Origin: Sarcocystis neurona
Taxonomy: Eukaryota > Apicomplexa > Conoidasida > Eucoccidiorida > Sarcocystidae
Direction of reading: 5' to 3'
NCBI GenBank assembly: GCA_000727475.1
Contig: KL647289.1
Coordinates: 5,274,019-5,338,018, forward strand
DNA: 64,000 nt
The translations under genes were made by a program, and so were the position numbers. Below the pieces are notes generated by a model. It made no database searches and was not told where the DNA came from. It was given only the letters and a program-made list of their open reading frames with translations. Below, piece by piece: positions 13,401 through 28,400 of this stretch. Positions within the stretch are counted from its first letter, which is position 1. Each line of letters opens with the position of its first letter.

Positions 13401-16400
13401 TGTTGTGCAGGCTTAATACGGAAGTACAGATTTACTCCTGGGAGAGACACTCTCGCCCCCAGACACTCAGTCAAAACGATTACATTTCGCGCTGACGGTG
13501 ATAGTGCGCGCCCCGCTGCTTATGCGCTCGCGTCCATCGCAAGAACCCGGCCTCCTCCACCTTTTATGACACACGCACACCTCGCAGTGAAAAGAATTGA
13601 AGCAAACGCAAAGAGAGTCCTAGGAATCCATAGAGAATTAAACTAACCTGCGTATGTTCTACGTAACGTCTGGATTTCTGCGGACATTCGCCGCGCCCCA
13701 CACCTGCTGCATCCGTACCCAATACGGCACCGGGGTATATACAATTTATCTACGTGCCTATATGTACGCCCGTGCACGTTTTGTACGCCTATGTGCTTCG
13801 AGTTTTCGGCGACATGTAAGAGACAATCGTTCGTCAGCACGGCAGCCACTCACGAGGAGGCGAACCTCGAGGAATACGGCGCGCCCTCCACAGGTGTGAC
13901 ACATACAGCGTTGTGAAGCGAGTCTGCTGCGGGGTAGAGGCGAGAAGGGAACCACGCACATGCATCTGCAGGTACGTTTGGGTTTCATGCCGAATAAGCG
14001 TGTGCGCAGTCTTTCCTCCCTTCCGCCTCACAAAACCTGGTGCTTCCCTTTTTTGCTTGCACCAGGGAAAAGAAACGAACACAGAAACCTGTGGAGTCTA
14101 AGCAAAAAATTAAAGGGATCCGAGCGCTCCTTGTAACGTGCCTTGCGCCTGGGAGGGCGGGTGGCGTGCACGTCGATACCCGTAAACTCAAAGATTCGAA
14201 GCCAGGGATTCCTCCTCTCCCCGTTGAATCTACGCCCACCTACACGAACTCAAACGTGTGTGCGACGTGGAAGTCGATGCACGAAAAAAAGCTTACGCAT
14301 TTCCACAATTTCGAAGGCTTTTTTCGTCGGCCCGTCCTCCGGCAGCGCCTGCGCAGCCAGACACACACATGGGGTGGCGGCCACATGCGCCACAGGAGCA
14401 GTAGCATCAGTATTCACAGCGGCGGCGCCAGCAACATGACCACCAACGCCACCGGTAGCAGCCATGGCCGCAAATGCAGCAGTACCAGTCCAGCCCAGAC
14501 AACAGAGCCGCAGCTTTCAAAGCAACGCACGTCGGTGCTCTCTTAGCAGTCTACTGTGTGGTACATGCTCCGCAGCAGATGCCGCCAGAAGGCGGATACG
14601 CGCTCCTGGTGTTCCTGCTGATGCTCTTTAAATGCCCCACGGCAGCAGCAAGCAGTACGACCACCCTGTGTTGACTCCCAACGTGGCTTCAAAAGGAGAC
14701 TCCAACTAAGACCTTGGTGAGGCCCAACGTAAAATGTATACACGTCTAAACGTATGTAAAATATATATGCATATATGATTATAGTCGGTGGCAGTGCGTG
14801 CGCCAGCTCCCGTTGGACCACTAATCTCTGAAACTGTGCACGTACAGCAGCAGCACTGGGGCTTGCACAGCTGGCATCCTCGTCAATCGCGCGCTTCACT
14901 CTACATGCGCCTGCCGCTCGAAGGCGCTGAGCTTCCGCCCGCTTGGACTCCTCTTTAAGTTCCTGTTCAGACACCACCCGATAGCTGCCGTCCTGCGCAG
15001 CGACACAGAAAAGAAAAGCGCCGGGGCATACTTACTTGTCCGGAAGGCGGGTAGCAGCAATTCAAAAAACAGATACGTAGCGATGGGCGACAAAAGAATG
15101 AGGAAAGTGTCTTTGTGAACACGAAGAGAAAGCTCTCGTAAAGAGAAGTACGGGACGGGGCTGGCACGACGAGACGGGGGACGCGTGTCACTGTGTGATA
15201 GGAGACAAATACAAAAGGTAACGGTCTATCAAGAAAAAAGGCCAGAGGAGCTGTACTCGCGAACAAGAAAGAGTCAAGCCGAGAAAAAACCCTTTGCACG
15301 GAAAAGCAGCAGCGCTCCTCAGTGAAACAGTACGACAGCCCGTTTGTCGCAACAGGGGAGTAAGATGCCATAACAGCAAAACAATGGGATAATCCTGGAC
15401 GACGCGGCATTCGACTGAACGACCACGCAACAGACGCCCTGAGACCTTCCCCCGTGTAGCATTACAAGAACACAGGATGCCACTGGTGCCCCCCTTCCAC
15501 CCGGGTCTCCGTCAAGTGGACGGGCCGCTTGCTATTTGCCGGCTAGCTGTGTCTCCTCCTCTCTAAATCACGCTGTTCTTGTTGTCACCAACCGTGGCTT
15601 CACGTCAGACGTGCACGGGCCTACGCGCCCGTACTCAGTTCACCTACACGTGGTTGAGCTTCTACGAGCCGAAACGTCTAGGGCGTTTATAGTAGCGGCC
15701 CCTGTTCACTGCTCACCCGTCTCTCGCTTCTTCTTTGCAGTTACGCACGCCCTCAGTAATGACACTGCAGCGGATAGCCACAGCTGTCCAGACATGAGTC
15801 ACATCTTCTCCCATTTATAGACGTCTACGCGTGCGTGCGGATGCTATCTTCCATTCATGTGAGCATGCAAGCTGGCCTCGCCAGGTAGCTCATGGAGCCG
15901 AAGCGACTGAGCACAGCACGACGTCACACCACGACAGGCACGCAGGGTTGCCGTCCAGCTGGGTTATACTAATACACGACGTGTAGACGATGATGCTTGT
16001 AGACTGTGGCCCTTCACGCCCAACTACGCGAATGAGTCACAAAAATGCGCGCACGCACACAATTACACGTGTGGAGCGCAGACGCACAATCACACAGCAC
16101 CAACGTCAGGACGGAAATCCCCTTCTTCATGTGACGCTGACGTAGAAGCTAGGATGACGCAGCGCCAGGCAGTCTTCCTTCTCCATCCGGTAACACAGAG
16201 CCCAGTGCGTTCATCTGCGGGGACCCGTAGAAACCAGTGTCTTCATAACCGTTTAAGACAAAGGGCCAGCACCCTCGCGCGAAAACTTGTTCTGTCGAAC
16301 AATTTGCCCGAAGAAAACCGCCCCACCCTCTTATTGTGCGTGCCACGTCCTACGCAAGTGTACGTACACACGTGTGTCTATCTGTGTGTCTATCTGTGTG

Positions 16401-19400
16401 TCTTGTCTGTGTCTTTCTGTCTCTCTCTCCTACACATATGCTACGCATATACGTATGTTTACACGCTCTGCGTCTGTGTCCCTGTGTCCACGTCGTGGAG
16501 TGTCGCAAGCATCCCCCGGCCAAGCCCGCGCCCCCACGTGCGACCGGCACCGGGAGTATCCTGTGGCGCAACCACGCATGCACTAGTTCACACCGCACTG
16601 CCTAACAGCAGAAAACACAGAGGGGCACACGCGACACCTGAACCGAGCAGAAAAGGAAAGAAGGGCTCCTACCGCAGGGGAGAAAGAAGGAAAAAAGAAC
16701 AGCTACTCTACGTAGCAGCGACGCTTCAAGAAGACAGGGAGAAGCAAACAGCGACGCAGGACCTACGGCTTCTAGCTCGATGACGGTCGCGTCCTCAGAA
16801 GTACTTTTGAGAATTTGCAGAACGAAGTCGTCGATCACCAGCTCGTCCGGCCGCACGTACAGCTGACATTCGGGGCACTTCCACCGAGTGTTGAACGCCT
16901 TGGTGTTGCGCGTCACCAGCAGAAATCCCCACAAGTCGAAGCACTGCAGGTGCATGCAGCTGCCCCCGCGGCACGGCACGGCAATGCTGTTGCAGACAGA
17001 AGCACCGGCAGTACACAAACGCGGCAGCTGCGCGTGCAGCATGGGACGTCAGAAGAAGATGGAGGCGCTGAACACAGCCGCACCACCACGTACGCAAACC
17101 GCGAGCACAGCTCGGGCGTACTGGAGCAGCTACAACACCGGTACAGTATGGCGCCTGCTACGTACGCAGCTGGTGCTGCTGCGACAGTGGGGAGTTAGCA
17201 TGTGGTGGAGGATTTGGCGCACCGTCAAGATGCGCATAAATCAGAACAGATGTGTGGACCGACAGACTCAAGCTTGTGCGTAGAGACACAAATACTCATG
17301 CACGGCATATGCACAGTGCCCCGTGCGAGACTCCCCCACTATCACCCGAATCACCACGACGCAGGGACAACAGCGCACGTGCGGGTGTGTTCGGCACTGA
17401 AAAGCTGCCACCACCACAGTCATACGCAACGGGGTAGCTCGCAATGCCGAGGTAAATCCTCTATCCTCAAAAGCAACAGAGGGAAAAAGAGCATCGCAGC
17501 TTCACATGGAACGCGCGTCACTGTTGAAGCAAAAGCAGCAGACCGGCTGCGCCACCAGCAGGATGACGAACGCACGGTGGAGAGGCAACTCGTACCGTGA
17601 CGCACCGATAGACGACGCGGTGTAGTAACGTATTCATATCAACTTGCTCTGCGTCACAGCGTCACACACTTGCGATGCGGCGCAGCAGGAGTCGGATCGA
17701 AGTACGCAGAACTAAGCGTTCCGCTCACTGTGCGACAACTCCAACAAAACACTTGCCACCACAGCAAAATAAAAGTGGACACAGCGCGACATGATATCGA
17801 AAAACACGCGCGCTCACACATCTGTGTTGCCACGTGCAACCTCCAATATATGCACTTATACAGGTATATATATACACACACCTATTCACTAATGTATAAT
17901 ATAAGAGTGTAGACGGACACGTCTACGCAGTCTCTCTCCCACCACGTAGCATAGGTGGCACAGATCGACGACAGCGTCTCCCTCTCTCTCATACGTATAT
18001 CCTCTGTGATGACAACCAGAGCCGGTGGCCCCCTCCGCACCACCGTCAGTAACGTTGCATCCGTGTGGAACAGATGATCTTTCACCATAGGTGATCTTCG
18101 GGTGCGCACGTCGGTGGCCTCCGCTCTTCATCAACTACACAATTTCTTCTACTTCTTCTTCACTGATGTACATGAACAGACGCACACAGAGACACCTGTC
18201 ACATCGCAAAAGAGCCCTTTCTGAATGCAGCTCCGTCCGAAGACGCAGCAACAGACACACAAAAGCAGCGTTGAACGACAAAGTAGCCCAGCTACTCACG
18301 CACAGTCTTCACTACGTGCTTGAGTATCCTACAATCCAACGAGAAAGGGACACGCTGTGAAGACGCCTCACGCAAGTAAAATGATAGCGCAGCAGCCGTC
18401 TGTGTACACCTCGCGGCCTCGACGGAGAGCACCGCAGGTGCGGATTCGAGGCGAAAAAGCAAGTGAGAGGCCTACCGCGTGAACGTGATGGGGCAAAGAA
18501 GTTTAATCCGACGGGTCACTTCCATACACGTCACGTCATCATCATCCTCTTGTTGCGTACTGCCCCTTCTGCCATTCTTGTTTGTCACGATGCTGAGGAC
18601 GCGGCGCCGCGCTTCCGCCTCCCCCACATGGCTGCGCAGCTCCAGCGTTTTCTGCACGTTAACGCAGTTCACGCGGAAGCGCTGTCTACAAAGCTGTCCA
18701 CATAATTGAACTGTTCGTACACAGCGGCAGATCCAAGGATCACGGTGTTGTTGTTATCTGTGTGAATACACGTGCCTGCATCGCGGACGGGGCTAAATGT
18801 TAGGCAAGACGACACGCTCTCGTATCCTCGCGCTGTCTTCTACCAAGAGAAGCAAACGTAGCTAGACCGTGCGTGCGTCTTACACCGCATACACACGTGA
18901 ATACACACAGGTATGTGCATATATATGTATAGGTGCGTGCTTCTTACAGGGCACACGTATAGGTGAAGAATACATAGGTGTACGTACATATACGTATAGC
19001 GCTTACACACATGTACACAGTTATACATGCACGTGTACACAGTTTTAAATGCACATGTTCGCGGCATCCCACATGTCTGAACAGAAGGAGAAGCAGCAAA
19101 AGACTGCTGGTAAAACCACTACAGGGAAGGTACAGAGATGGATAAATATATATATCTATCAACAAGAACACACCTCCACTCGACAAGAACACGATGGTGA
19201 CGGGATGCTTCGGGAGCGCAGACCCCGGCAGGGCAATCCCAGTGTGCTGGGCACCCGCCCCGGCCCACAGTTGACATCGAGTGCGCACAGCGCATCCTCA
19301 GTGCTAAGCGAACTCAACCGTCCGGCACAGTCAAGTAGAGACCGGATGCACACGTGATGCCTGAGCAAACGCACAGCCAAGGACGTGTCCGCTGAGCTTG

Positions 19401-22400
19401 TTGACGGGGAAAACAACGCCAGTACCCGGCCCATACGGAGTGAGTATTTCGGTTGGCGCATCTGGGTAGATGCGTCGCTCTGTGTCTTCACACATGCATC
19501 GCAAAATACTTCGCCCAGCCGCGGACACAAAAAGCTGCTTGTCCACCGTTATACATATCTACACCGTTGCAGGCGTATTTGTGCGGGTAAATGCACCTGT
19601 GCAGCAGCTCGGCATGCTGTTGCATCTGCGTGTGCACAAACGTCTGTAAGGGAGACGGACGGCTGTTCATCACGTGCTATGTTAGTCGCAGAAACAAGCG
19701 TCGAAGCTGCGCCCTTCTTGACGACTAACCGCAAGTGCCTCCGGCGACGAGTACGTGCAGAGAAGAATAGCCAAGTGGAAAGACTTTGGCTCCTCGTAAT
19801 TAGTCCACCAGAATTCCACTCTATTCTTCCCGTTCTTCAGGTACTGCGTTATCTGACAAATCAGCACAGTCAGCAAAAAGCAGTTCCTGCTGCAGCAGTT
19901 CTCATCACGCACGACAGGAACGCAGCACTTCCAAAGTTCTATGTACACGTGTCTGTCTACAGACGTATACACACCTTTACGTTTCTGCAGTCGTTGTTCC
20001 GCAAGAAATTCAGCGAGCTCCGAACTGTCCAGCCCATGCGAAACTCTCTTCCTCGCATAGCCGAGAACATCGCGAGTTTTTCCCTCCTACGTACGTGATA
20101 CGTTTGTGTACGTGCGTGCGTTTAGCCCGCGCATACGCGTGTACGGACTGGCGTATACACAGTCTCTCTCGCTGCAAATCCTCGCTCACTCCAACTTCTT
20201 GCATGTCACCTGTACGTCTGCGGTGAAAGAAACTCTAGTGCGCCGCTGCCCGTACGGCTTCCTCCTGCAAGCGGTTACTGCAGAGACACAAGAAAACTAG
20301 AACCTCTTTTTCTTCTTCTACACTACATACTTTTTCTTTTCCTATCCTTCGCCCAGGGCCTCGCACACCAAAGACGCCGCTGAACTCGCCACTTACATTG
20401 AAGAACAAGCTCCTGCACATTCACCGTCCACGGCGAAGCCTCGTGATACAACAGCAGCTAGTAGGCAAGGTGAGTTCTCCTACCTGCTCTTACAAATGAA
20501 AACTAAATACTTACCACAATGGGCATATCGCGCCGCTTGTGCTCCCACGACGGCGCAGCAACAGTCTCCTCCATCTGCGGCAATTGAACAGTGAAACACA
20601 CACACACATACGCACACGCACACAACGCCTGTCTCCCTAAAGCTGCTGGTGAGGCCGGGGACAGCGACGGTCTCTGTGACACACGCTGGATCCAGGGTCT
20701 TCAACCTAGTAACGGTGTCACTGGTGTCAGTCTGCGCATTGGCGGTTGGTCCCGTCCAGCACCCGTCAATTGAGTCCTGTGTGTTTCCTGCTACTGGATA
20801 TTTCATTCTCCTGCAACTGCAAGAAAAGCGTTCAGCGCCTTGTTACGTGGACAAACGCAGTCACGCTCTACATAAATATATACACTACATATACTCATAG
20901 TACACATATATAAATACAGACATACTCATACACACGCATGCACATAAAACGTCTTCATTTATGGATGGGTGGAGAACAGGCAGCTCGTCTCCACGAGCAG
21001 AGGTCACCACACACAGAGACAGACACGTTTCTGACAGCTAAAAAGTCTATATTCTGTTTCCAAGAGGAACATTAAACAAACAACGGCAGAAGGGTCTGCT
21101 TGTTTAGAACGTCTTGGCACTGCCGCCCACTCGTGAAGTTACAACAGAAAAGTCACAAGTGTGGAGCCTGTTGCTGGCAAAACACACATAGTCGTGTTCG
21201 ACTTGGCCTACGAGTACACATCTACATACAGGCAAACGTTCGCGTACAAATACGCCTAGATGAACTTCACAAGTGACGATGAGTGTACGGGCACGTGCAC
21301 GCCTGCTGTTTCTGAGTGTGCTGGCACGTGACACACTTATACCGATAGATGTGCAGGGACAAGATACCGCATAGTGTACTCATGTACATTACTCAGACGT
21401 ATACACCCGTGGTTTTGTTCATGCCGAGACTGTGTCACAGCGGCGGCAGATTGCACAGGGCTGCGGTAGTAGAAGGGACGCTTTTGTGCCGCACTATCTC
21501 GTCATGGCAGCAATGCAGATGCTGCGGCACAGATATAGAACAGTAGCGAAAACAACAAAGTCGCACCGGCGCGGTGGCAGCAAACAAGTTCTGAAGTCAA
21601 GTTCTTCAACAAAGAGATTGTCGCGGCTGCATTGGGGCACCGCAGCCGCAACAGCGTCTTGGAATCACCAGCTTACCCGGCCATTTATCGATATCTGGAT
21701 AGATTTGGGCCACGTCTGGTAAAGCAGAGGCTGGTCGAGCTGCATGCATCGAACAATCACCTCCTTCCCTTCTGCCCGCCACTTCCTCAAGACGTACGAA
21801 GTGATATCCACGCTGTAGTGGCTTCCCTCAAGACGGGTTTCCCACAGCACCTCTTCCTGCGTCAAGCACACGTACAAAGCAACGTGCTGCACGCATGTGG
21901 CTCGCCAGCGGCAACATAAATTGAAGGAACGTCGAACAAAAGCGTCGCTCAAACTACACAGGCGACGTGGACGCGACTGACAAACATGACAGAAACGTAC
22001 GGCTCAGTAACACGCGTACACACGGTGGCGCAGTACCACACGCAAGCGTGAAAAATGCAGCACCAGGAACGCCGCAAATGGCTACATTTCCCGCAGGGTA
22101 GCCTTAAGAGGAAGCAATGTACGTACACCTCGTTCTCCGTGCCCATCCATACGTATATATATATATAAAATTTGCTCTGCGCCACGTACCAGTAAAGTTT
22201 ATCTTACTACAAAACAACGATGCAAGCACCGGCAGCAGCGCCTGCTTATCCAGACGCATGAGTACCCCTCTGTCTGCTCTCTGCATGCGGTACAAGCGTT
22301 CAACCTCTTCGATAAACGAGTACTCGGGCTAGAGTCCGGTACCAAATCTACGTTTGCAACCTTGGCGCGTACTTGACACACATATACATACGTATACGCC

Positions 22401-25400
22401 AGCTGAGCAGACCATGATCCGCCACTTGAACAACACTACTGTGGAAGCTCCAAAAAGGGTTCCGGCTTCTTGCAGGTATCTGCGATATTACACTTGCACA
22501 CACCGACAAGTCCACTTAATATATCTCTGTCACACGTGCTGATGCTATTCCACATACGGCGGACCGCTGAAAGTATATGCAGCGGGCGACACCTCAGCGA
22601 GGAAAGGTACTTTTACTTCGTGGGTTGTCACGGGCTCTTCTGTCAACACGCAGGCAGGCACCAAATGTTCTGTCTAAATCTTTTGTGCGCACTCAGGTCA
22701 ACGCCTCTTGTACGTCGAATCTTGCTAGCGTACACGGACTTCATACGCCACAGCAGCATACTAAAAATCCGTTTCTGTGTTGCTGGTGCTGCTGCGCTAC
22801 CAGAGCGCACCGTCTGTTGCCGCCGTAAAACGAGCGCGCATCGACTCGTCCCCGCCAAGGCGACAGCAAATGCCAGACCACCCCAAAAACAACCGCAGCA
22901 GCTACGTAAGCTAGAAGACGATCGGCAGCAGCACAGGAGGAGCAACATGAGAAGTAGCAGAACAACGAGTGCGGGCAACGCACAGAGCTGCCTCAGCAGC
23001 AGCACGGCACTCGCACAACCTACCACCGGATAGAAAGGATCCAGACGCTTCATTCGGCATGTCGAACAGACGAACTTCTGAGCCGCAGGACCAGTGACGT
23101 CTGGGTAGCAGCTCAAGTGCTGCATAAGAGCGGGCAGGACAGCCACAGCAGCAGCCTGGCAGTCATATCACAGCGACACTGAAGACCGGAACAGCACGTT
23201 CAAATCGCAGACAGCAGCTTGCACAGGGGCAGCAGCAGTGAGGAAACTGCATGACATCACCCTACACAGGAGGGTCGCGCCATTAGCAGCCGCGTGTGGC
23301 GCAAAACATTTTGCGACAATCTCGCGACTGCGCACTATTTACGTATGTGCTGTCAAAACAGCACAAGGGTCAGGCGGACGCCCGACGGGAGGAGACGGCA
23401 AAAACATGCAGACATACGAATATTTGTCCGTCCGTGTGTTTTATGAACCCACCGCTGGTGTAACAATAAACGCCTCTACGTCTGCAAAGAAGGACAAAGA
23501 CTCACGTGACTGTGAACCACACCGGAAAACACCACCAGTCCACGACAGCCACACTACCAGCGGCACTCCAGCAGCGTGACGACATACACGCCGTCGGCTA
23601 GCCGTTACAGGAGCAGACACCGGGAAGCAAAACGCGCAGGCCATGTACGCCGCTTCACAACGGATCCAGTGGGGGAGACGCGGAAATACAGCTTTTACGC
23701 AGGAGCAGCTCGCCACCAGGCCGCGTCAACGCGGCGCGGATATATGTATATATACGTATATACACACGTTTAGGCGTACAATGTCCAACGGTGTTCCACT
23801 CATATATACAGGTATACATATATATATATATACGTATCTATCTATCTATACATATATATATTTATATATGCAAGCAAAAACTCTATGCGGTACACTAGGA
23901 GATAACACACGCGTACTGCAAGTCGCTACAGGGCATCATCTCTTCGTGTACTTGGAAAATATGTATACAAACCCATCCTCACAAACACACACACACACAC
24001 ATCTTTATGTATGCACACCATTATCGAGTACGAATGTCTACGGCTGTTGAATGTTAACGAGGTCAACACCGGTAGCGCTTGGTGTCGCCACTCTGCTCTT
24101 TCACATGCTTTTGAACAGAGCAGACATGCCCGTACATCACACAAACAAATATTCATAGTCATGGTGGACTTTTTCGAATACTCGTCTAGCAGCGCTTACA
24201 CTCAGTGATCCACAAATTTTGCACTTGAGACTTTTGGCATGCACCCTGCCCCGCGACGAGGAACCCCCTGCTGCTCCCTTGCAAATGCAGCGGCTGAAAA
24301 CGCCCTGTCCTGCCCCTCCCCCCGAGTTGTTGCTGGTGGTCGTGCCTCCCGTGGACGCTGTTGCCGGCGCCGCGTGCGTTGGCGCAGCATGGCTCCCCGT
24401 GACTCCACCAGCAACAGCGGCCGCTCCTGTTGGCGGCGGAGGGAACCCCGGTCCGAGAGGTCCACACAAGCCCCCTGCTGCGGGCTGACCAGCAACAACA
24501 CATCCCACCGGGTGCCCCGACAGCTGCTTCTGCAGCGGGAAACTCACTGGTGCTGCAACAGCCCCATTTGCTTGCGAAGATCCTGCAGCAGCACCAACAG
24601 CGAACACGGTATCATCCGAACGGATTGTGCAAGAGAGAAACTGGACACACCTTCGCACACAGAAGAGGAAACGGAGATATTTTCAAGAAAAGCGCTGGAT
24701 CGCTGGCGCAGGATACCGCGTTCTACAGAAACTAAACACTTCGGAAACAGTAGCAGCCTCGAAGCAGCTGTAGAAGCAGCAGTCACAACAGCTGCTCTAG
24801 CCGGCGCATCCTCATACAGCAACACCCGTGACAGTGGCCGTAGCTGCAGCACCCACTGCGGAACTGCAGGTGGATCACGAGCCGCTCCGTGCGCACTGGG
24901 CCCGCAGCACAAGCACATATCATGGGAGAGCCCGCCACGGACAGACAGCAGATGACCTACATTCACAGAGACACACGCGATTGCGTCAGCAATGGCGGCT
25001 GCACCTAGAGCAGCAGCCGTAGCAGCAGCAAAACAGGCCTTGTTCTCGACAGGTTGGCATCGCGTACGGCTTGCGGTAACCTCACTGAGGACGTGGGAAG
25101 GCTCACCGCAGTACATAAGAACGAGGATGCCACATGTAAATATGTTCTCTAGTTGACTTGCGGTGGACTTCTACTGCCTCTCTAGGCACGAACACGAGAA
25201 AGGCCAACGACCAGCAGGACGCAGTTCAGAAGGGACGCTCACAGCAGCAGGGGGCTGACCCATCAGCAGCAGCAAAGACCTTCCCCTTCTGCTGTAGGAG
25301 CAGCACCAGCAACGTCTGGGCCGAGCAGTGACAAAAAGTGTGTAATGCATTTGCAGCAGCGGCGGCAGCTGTGCGAGCAGAACCGAGCGACAGCAGAGAA

Positions 25401-28400
25401 CGTGGCCCTCCCCTTCCCAGTAGCAGGACGTCGAGGGAGCACCTGCAAAACACTTTCCCTACGCCCCGTACACGCAGCACCACTTCGGCGGATGAGACGC
25501 AGCACGAAATGTACGCAGCACGAAATGTATGCCCCTCTCTATCGACAGTCTTGCAAAGAGAGGAACGCAGAAGCACACGCTGTCTATTGCGCAAGGATCT
25601 TCAGTATGAATACAGTGTCCCCAGACCCTATCTTCTTTTACCAAGGGAGAGGATAAACACATATATACACCCACACACACATACGTGTATGATTCTCAAA
25701 TGAAAGCGTGAACACAATCACATGTAATTCTATGCACACAATACCACTCACGAGGCGGTGAGTCCCTCACCGTGGAATTCGAAAGTGTGTAGACGCTCCA
25801 ATCGAAAGTAATGTAGGACAATACAATTCAGTCGGCGGTGCTAACGTTTGCGGCCCAAATGGCTACCGAATGCGTTACGTGTAGCTCGTATCTGCAGTAC
25901 AGAAAGCTTCTGAGCTTGCATGTGTGTACGTGGGTCTGTGTGACTGTACACAACTGCGCATACAAGAACACACACATATATACCGCAGTTCGCATACTTC
26001 GGTATATGTAAATATAGGCACTATGTCTCTCCACCTGCAACCAGACGCGAAGGGGCACACGTGAGCAAACGTCTGTTTCGGCTGCGATTTTTTAAAAAAA
26101 AACGTGCGGAGGGAGAATGCCGAACAGTGAACACGATATTTCTCCCGTGCTCAAGGGTCTCGGACTCTGTCGTACGCGGTGGCGTGTGCCGCAGCATCTG
26201 ACCCGACTGCTGCTGTTGGTGATGGAGCAGCGCCTGCTGCTGTTGGTAGCGCGCAGCAGCGGCATTGTGGCTTCGAAAGGAGTTCCGCGCGAGAACAGGA
26301 AGAGGAATTCCGCCATTACTGCTGTACGCAAAGAGGCGGAAGAAACATTCAGAACTACCGACGTTATCAAACTCCGTACACATACGCGGTATGTATATAC
26401 ATATACGCAGGTACATGCATGTGTGCATGCACGCATGTACACATACGCATATACATATATATAACTATATATACATACATAGGACTAAAGAATTACGCAT
26501 TCAAAGTACACACACGTATATATATTTGTGTGCGCCTTAACGGAGATACACGCATACACGTATACCAATAGAGATACACGTATACGGTCGGTCGCTAGTT
26601 ACACATTTAGAATATCCAAATGTCACGAAGGTAAATCAATACACAACGGCAAGTGCGCTTCTTCATGGATTGCTCAACGCGCGCAGACGGTGCAGACGTG
26701 TGCGAGCACGTCAGAGAGGAATAATATTCAAACGGACGCAGCGAAGACACGACGCCGCATAAGCAGCCTTTACAGCGGCAGCACCAGCACTTGGGACTTA
26801 ATGAATGCAGGTGGGAAAAAAACGGACGAAGATTTCCAGCTGCACAACCTTGCGTACACAAACATGTGCTGGCCCCTGTACATGTACGTAGTCAGGCGAA
26901 GACAGAGAAATCGAGCGGAAGGATTCGACAGGAGTAGCAGCGGAAGTAGCGGCAGACACAGGACACGAAGCACACGAGATAACGTCTCTTGACGTTCAAG
27001 ACCGTCTCCAGCTTCGTAAACTAGAACACGGAGCTTCATGCATACATGCATAGGTGTACACCTATGTATCTATCGACCTACCTATCTGTATACATACATA
27101 TACAGATACATGGATACGTATATATATATATATACATATATGTGCACACATGTACAAGAGTTTGCACACGCCTGCGCACTGTCAACTAGCCAGGCGCGCG
27201 CAGGTGCAGACAAGCAGTCAGAGAGGCACAGATGAGTCAAGACGCAGGCCCGAACTGCCGGTGGTGGACTAGCCGAAACAACGTGGAGATACCAAGCACG
27301 AGCACGCAAATCCAGGTGCAAATCTTCGTGTATTCATCCTACACAAGCGCATATGTTTACATGTTACATATCACTGTGTACAGCTTCAGTAATTAAAGAG
27401 GTTCTGCCGCTATTGTCCGAAAGGCGCGTAGCAGAAAGTAGAGGCCTGCAGCCGCCGGGAAAGGCACAAACAGATGCACGCGCACGTGTGATGTACCTAC
27501 ACGCACGCCTACGAAATGCGAACTCATAAATAGATCCACATACTGAAATATACACACTCACCTACAAGCGGATGCACAGATGTATGTATATATACATATA
27601 TCCGCATATCTATATACAAATACATATACATATATATATATATATATATATACATTTGCACACGATTTCACACACGCACGCGCACACTCACGGATATTGA
27701 GGTGCCGATGTAACACACGCACACAGACACATAACCAGAACCATCTGCTTACCGCTGGTAATCGAAAAGGGCCTGAACGAGCAGCTGTTTGCGACGGCCC
27801 GAGTGCGGAAGACCGAGTTCTTTGCACATCCCCACGAGCTCCGCACACGTGTGCGAATGCAGTCTGGAAGCAGCAGAAGTCGTATCAGAAAATAGTTACC
27901 CTCGTAGGCGGACGCAATCTTTACATTTATGTATACAGGCTGCGCGCCCGATATTCGGTAAGTAGCACAAGCAATATATGAAAGATAGTCTGTACTCTAT
28001 AAGGCTACAGCTAGCAAAGAAGACGCGCTACACATACACATAGAAACGTACCCATAAATTTTTTAGTGCACGAATCATCGTGCAGCCTGGACAAACCGCG
28101 GACATTTTTTCGCACATAAGGTGCGGATGACTGTGTGCGACGTCTCTACGTGGAATTGTGGTGGGCCGTAACCACGTACGCGTACACAAGCATACATGTA
28201 CATATATGTATATACATATACACCTGTGTTTGTGTCCATCGCCACACGTGTAGACACCTAACGCCCAATGAAGACTAGCGGCTTCAGCTTCCTCCAAATG
28301 TTCCACAAACTACTCACCTTCTGCCACGTGGAAATGTCTGTCCGGACGCATATCTTTACCAATCATCACGCACAAACAGTGCGCCTCGTGCCTTGTGCAA

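Noticed and set aside
19385..20098. 237-codon plus-strand ORF
   Set aside because: It overlaps PINIT exon 9 on the other strand, has no recognisable motif, and its length is within reach of chance.
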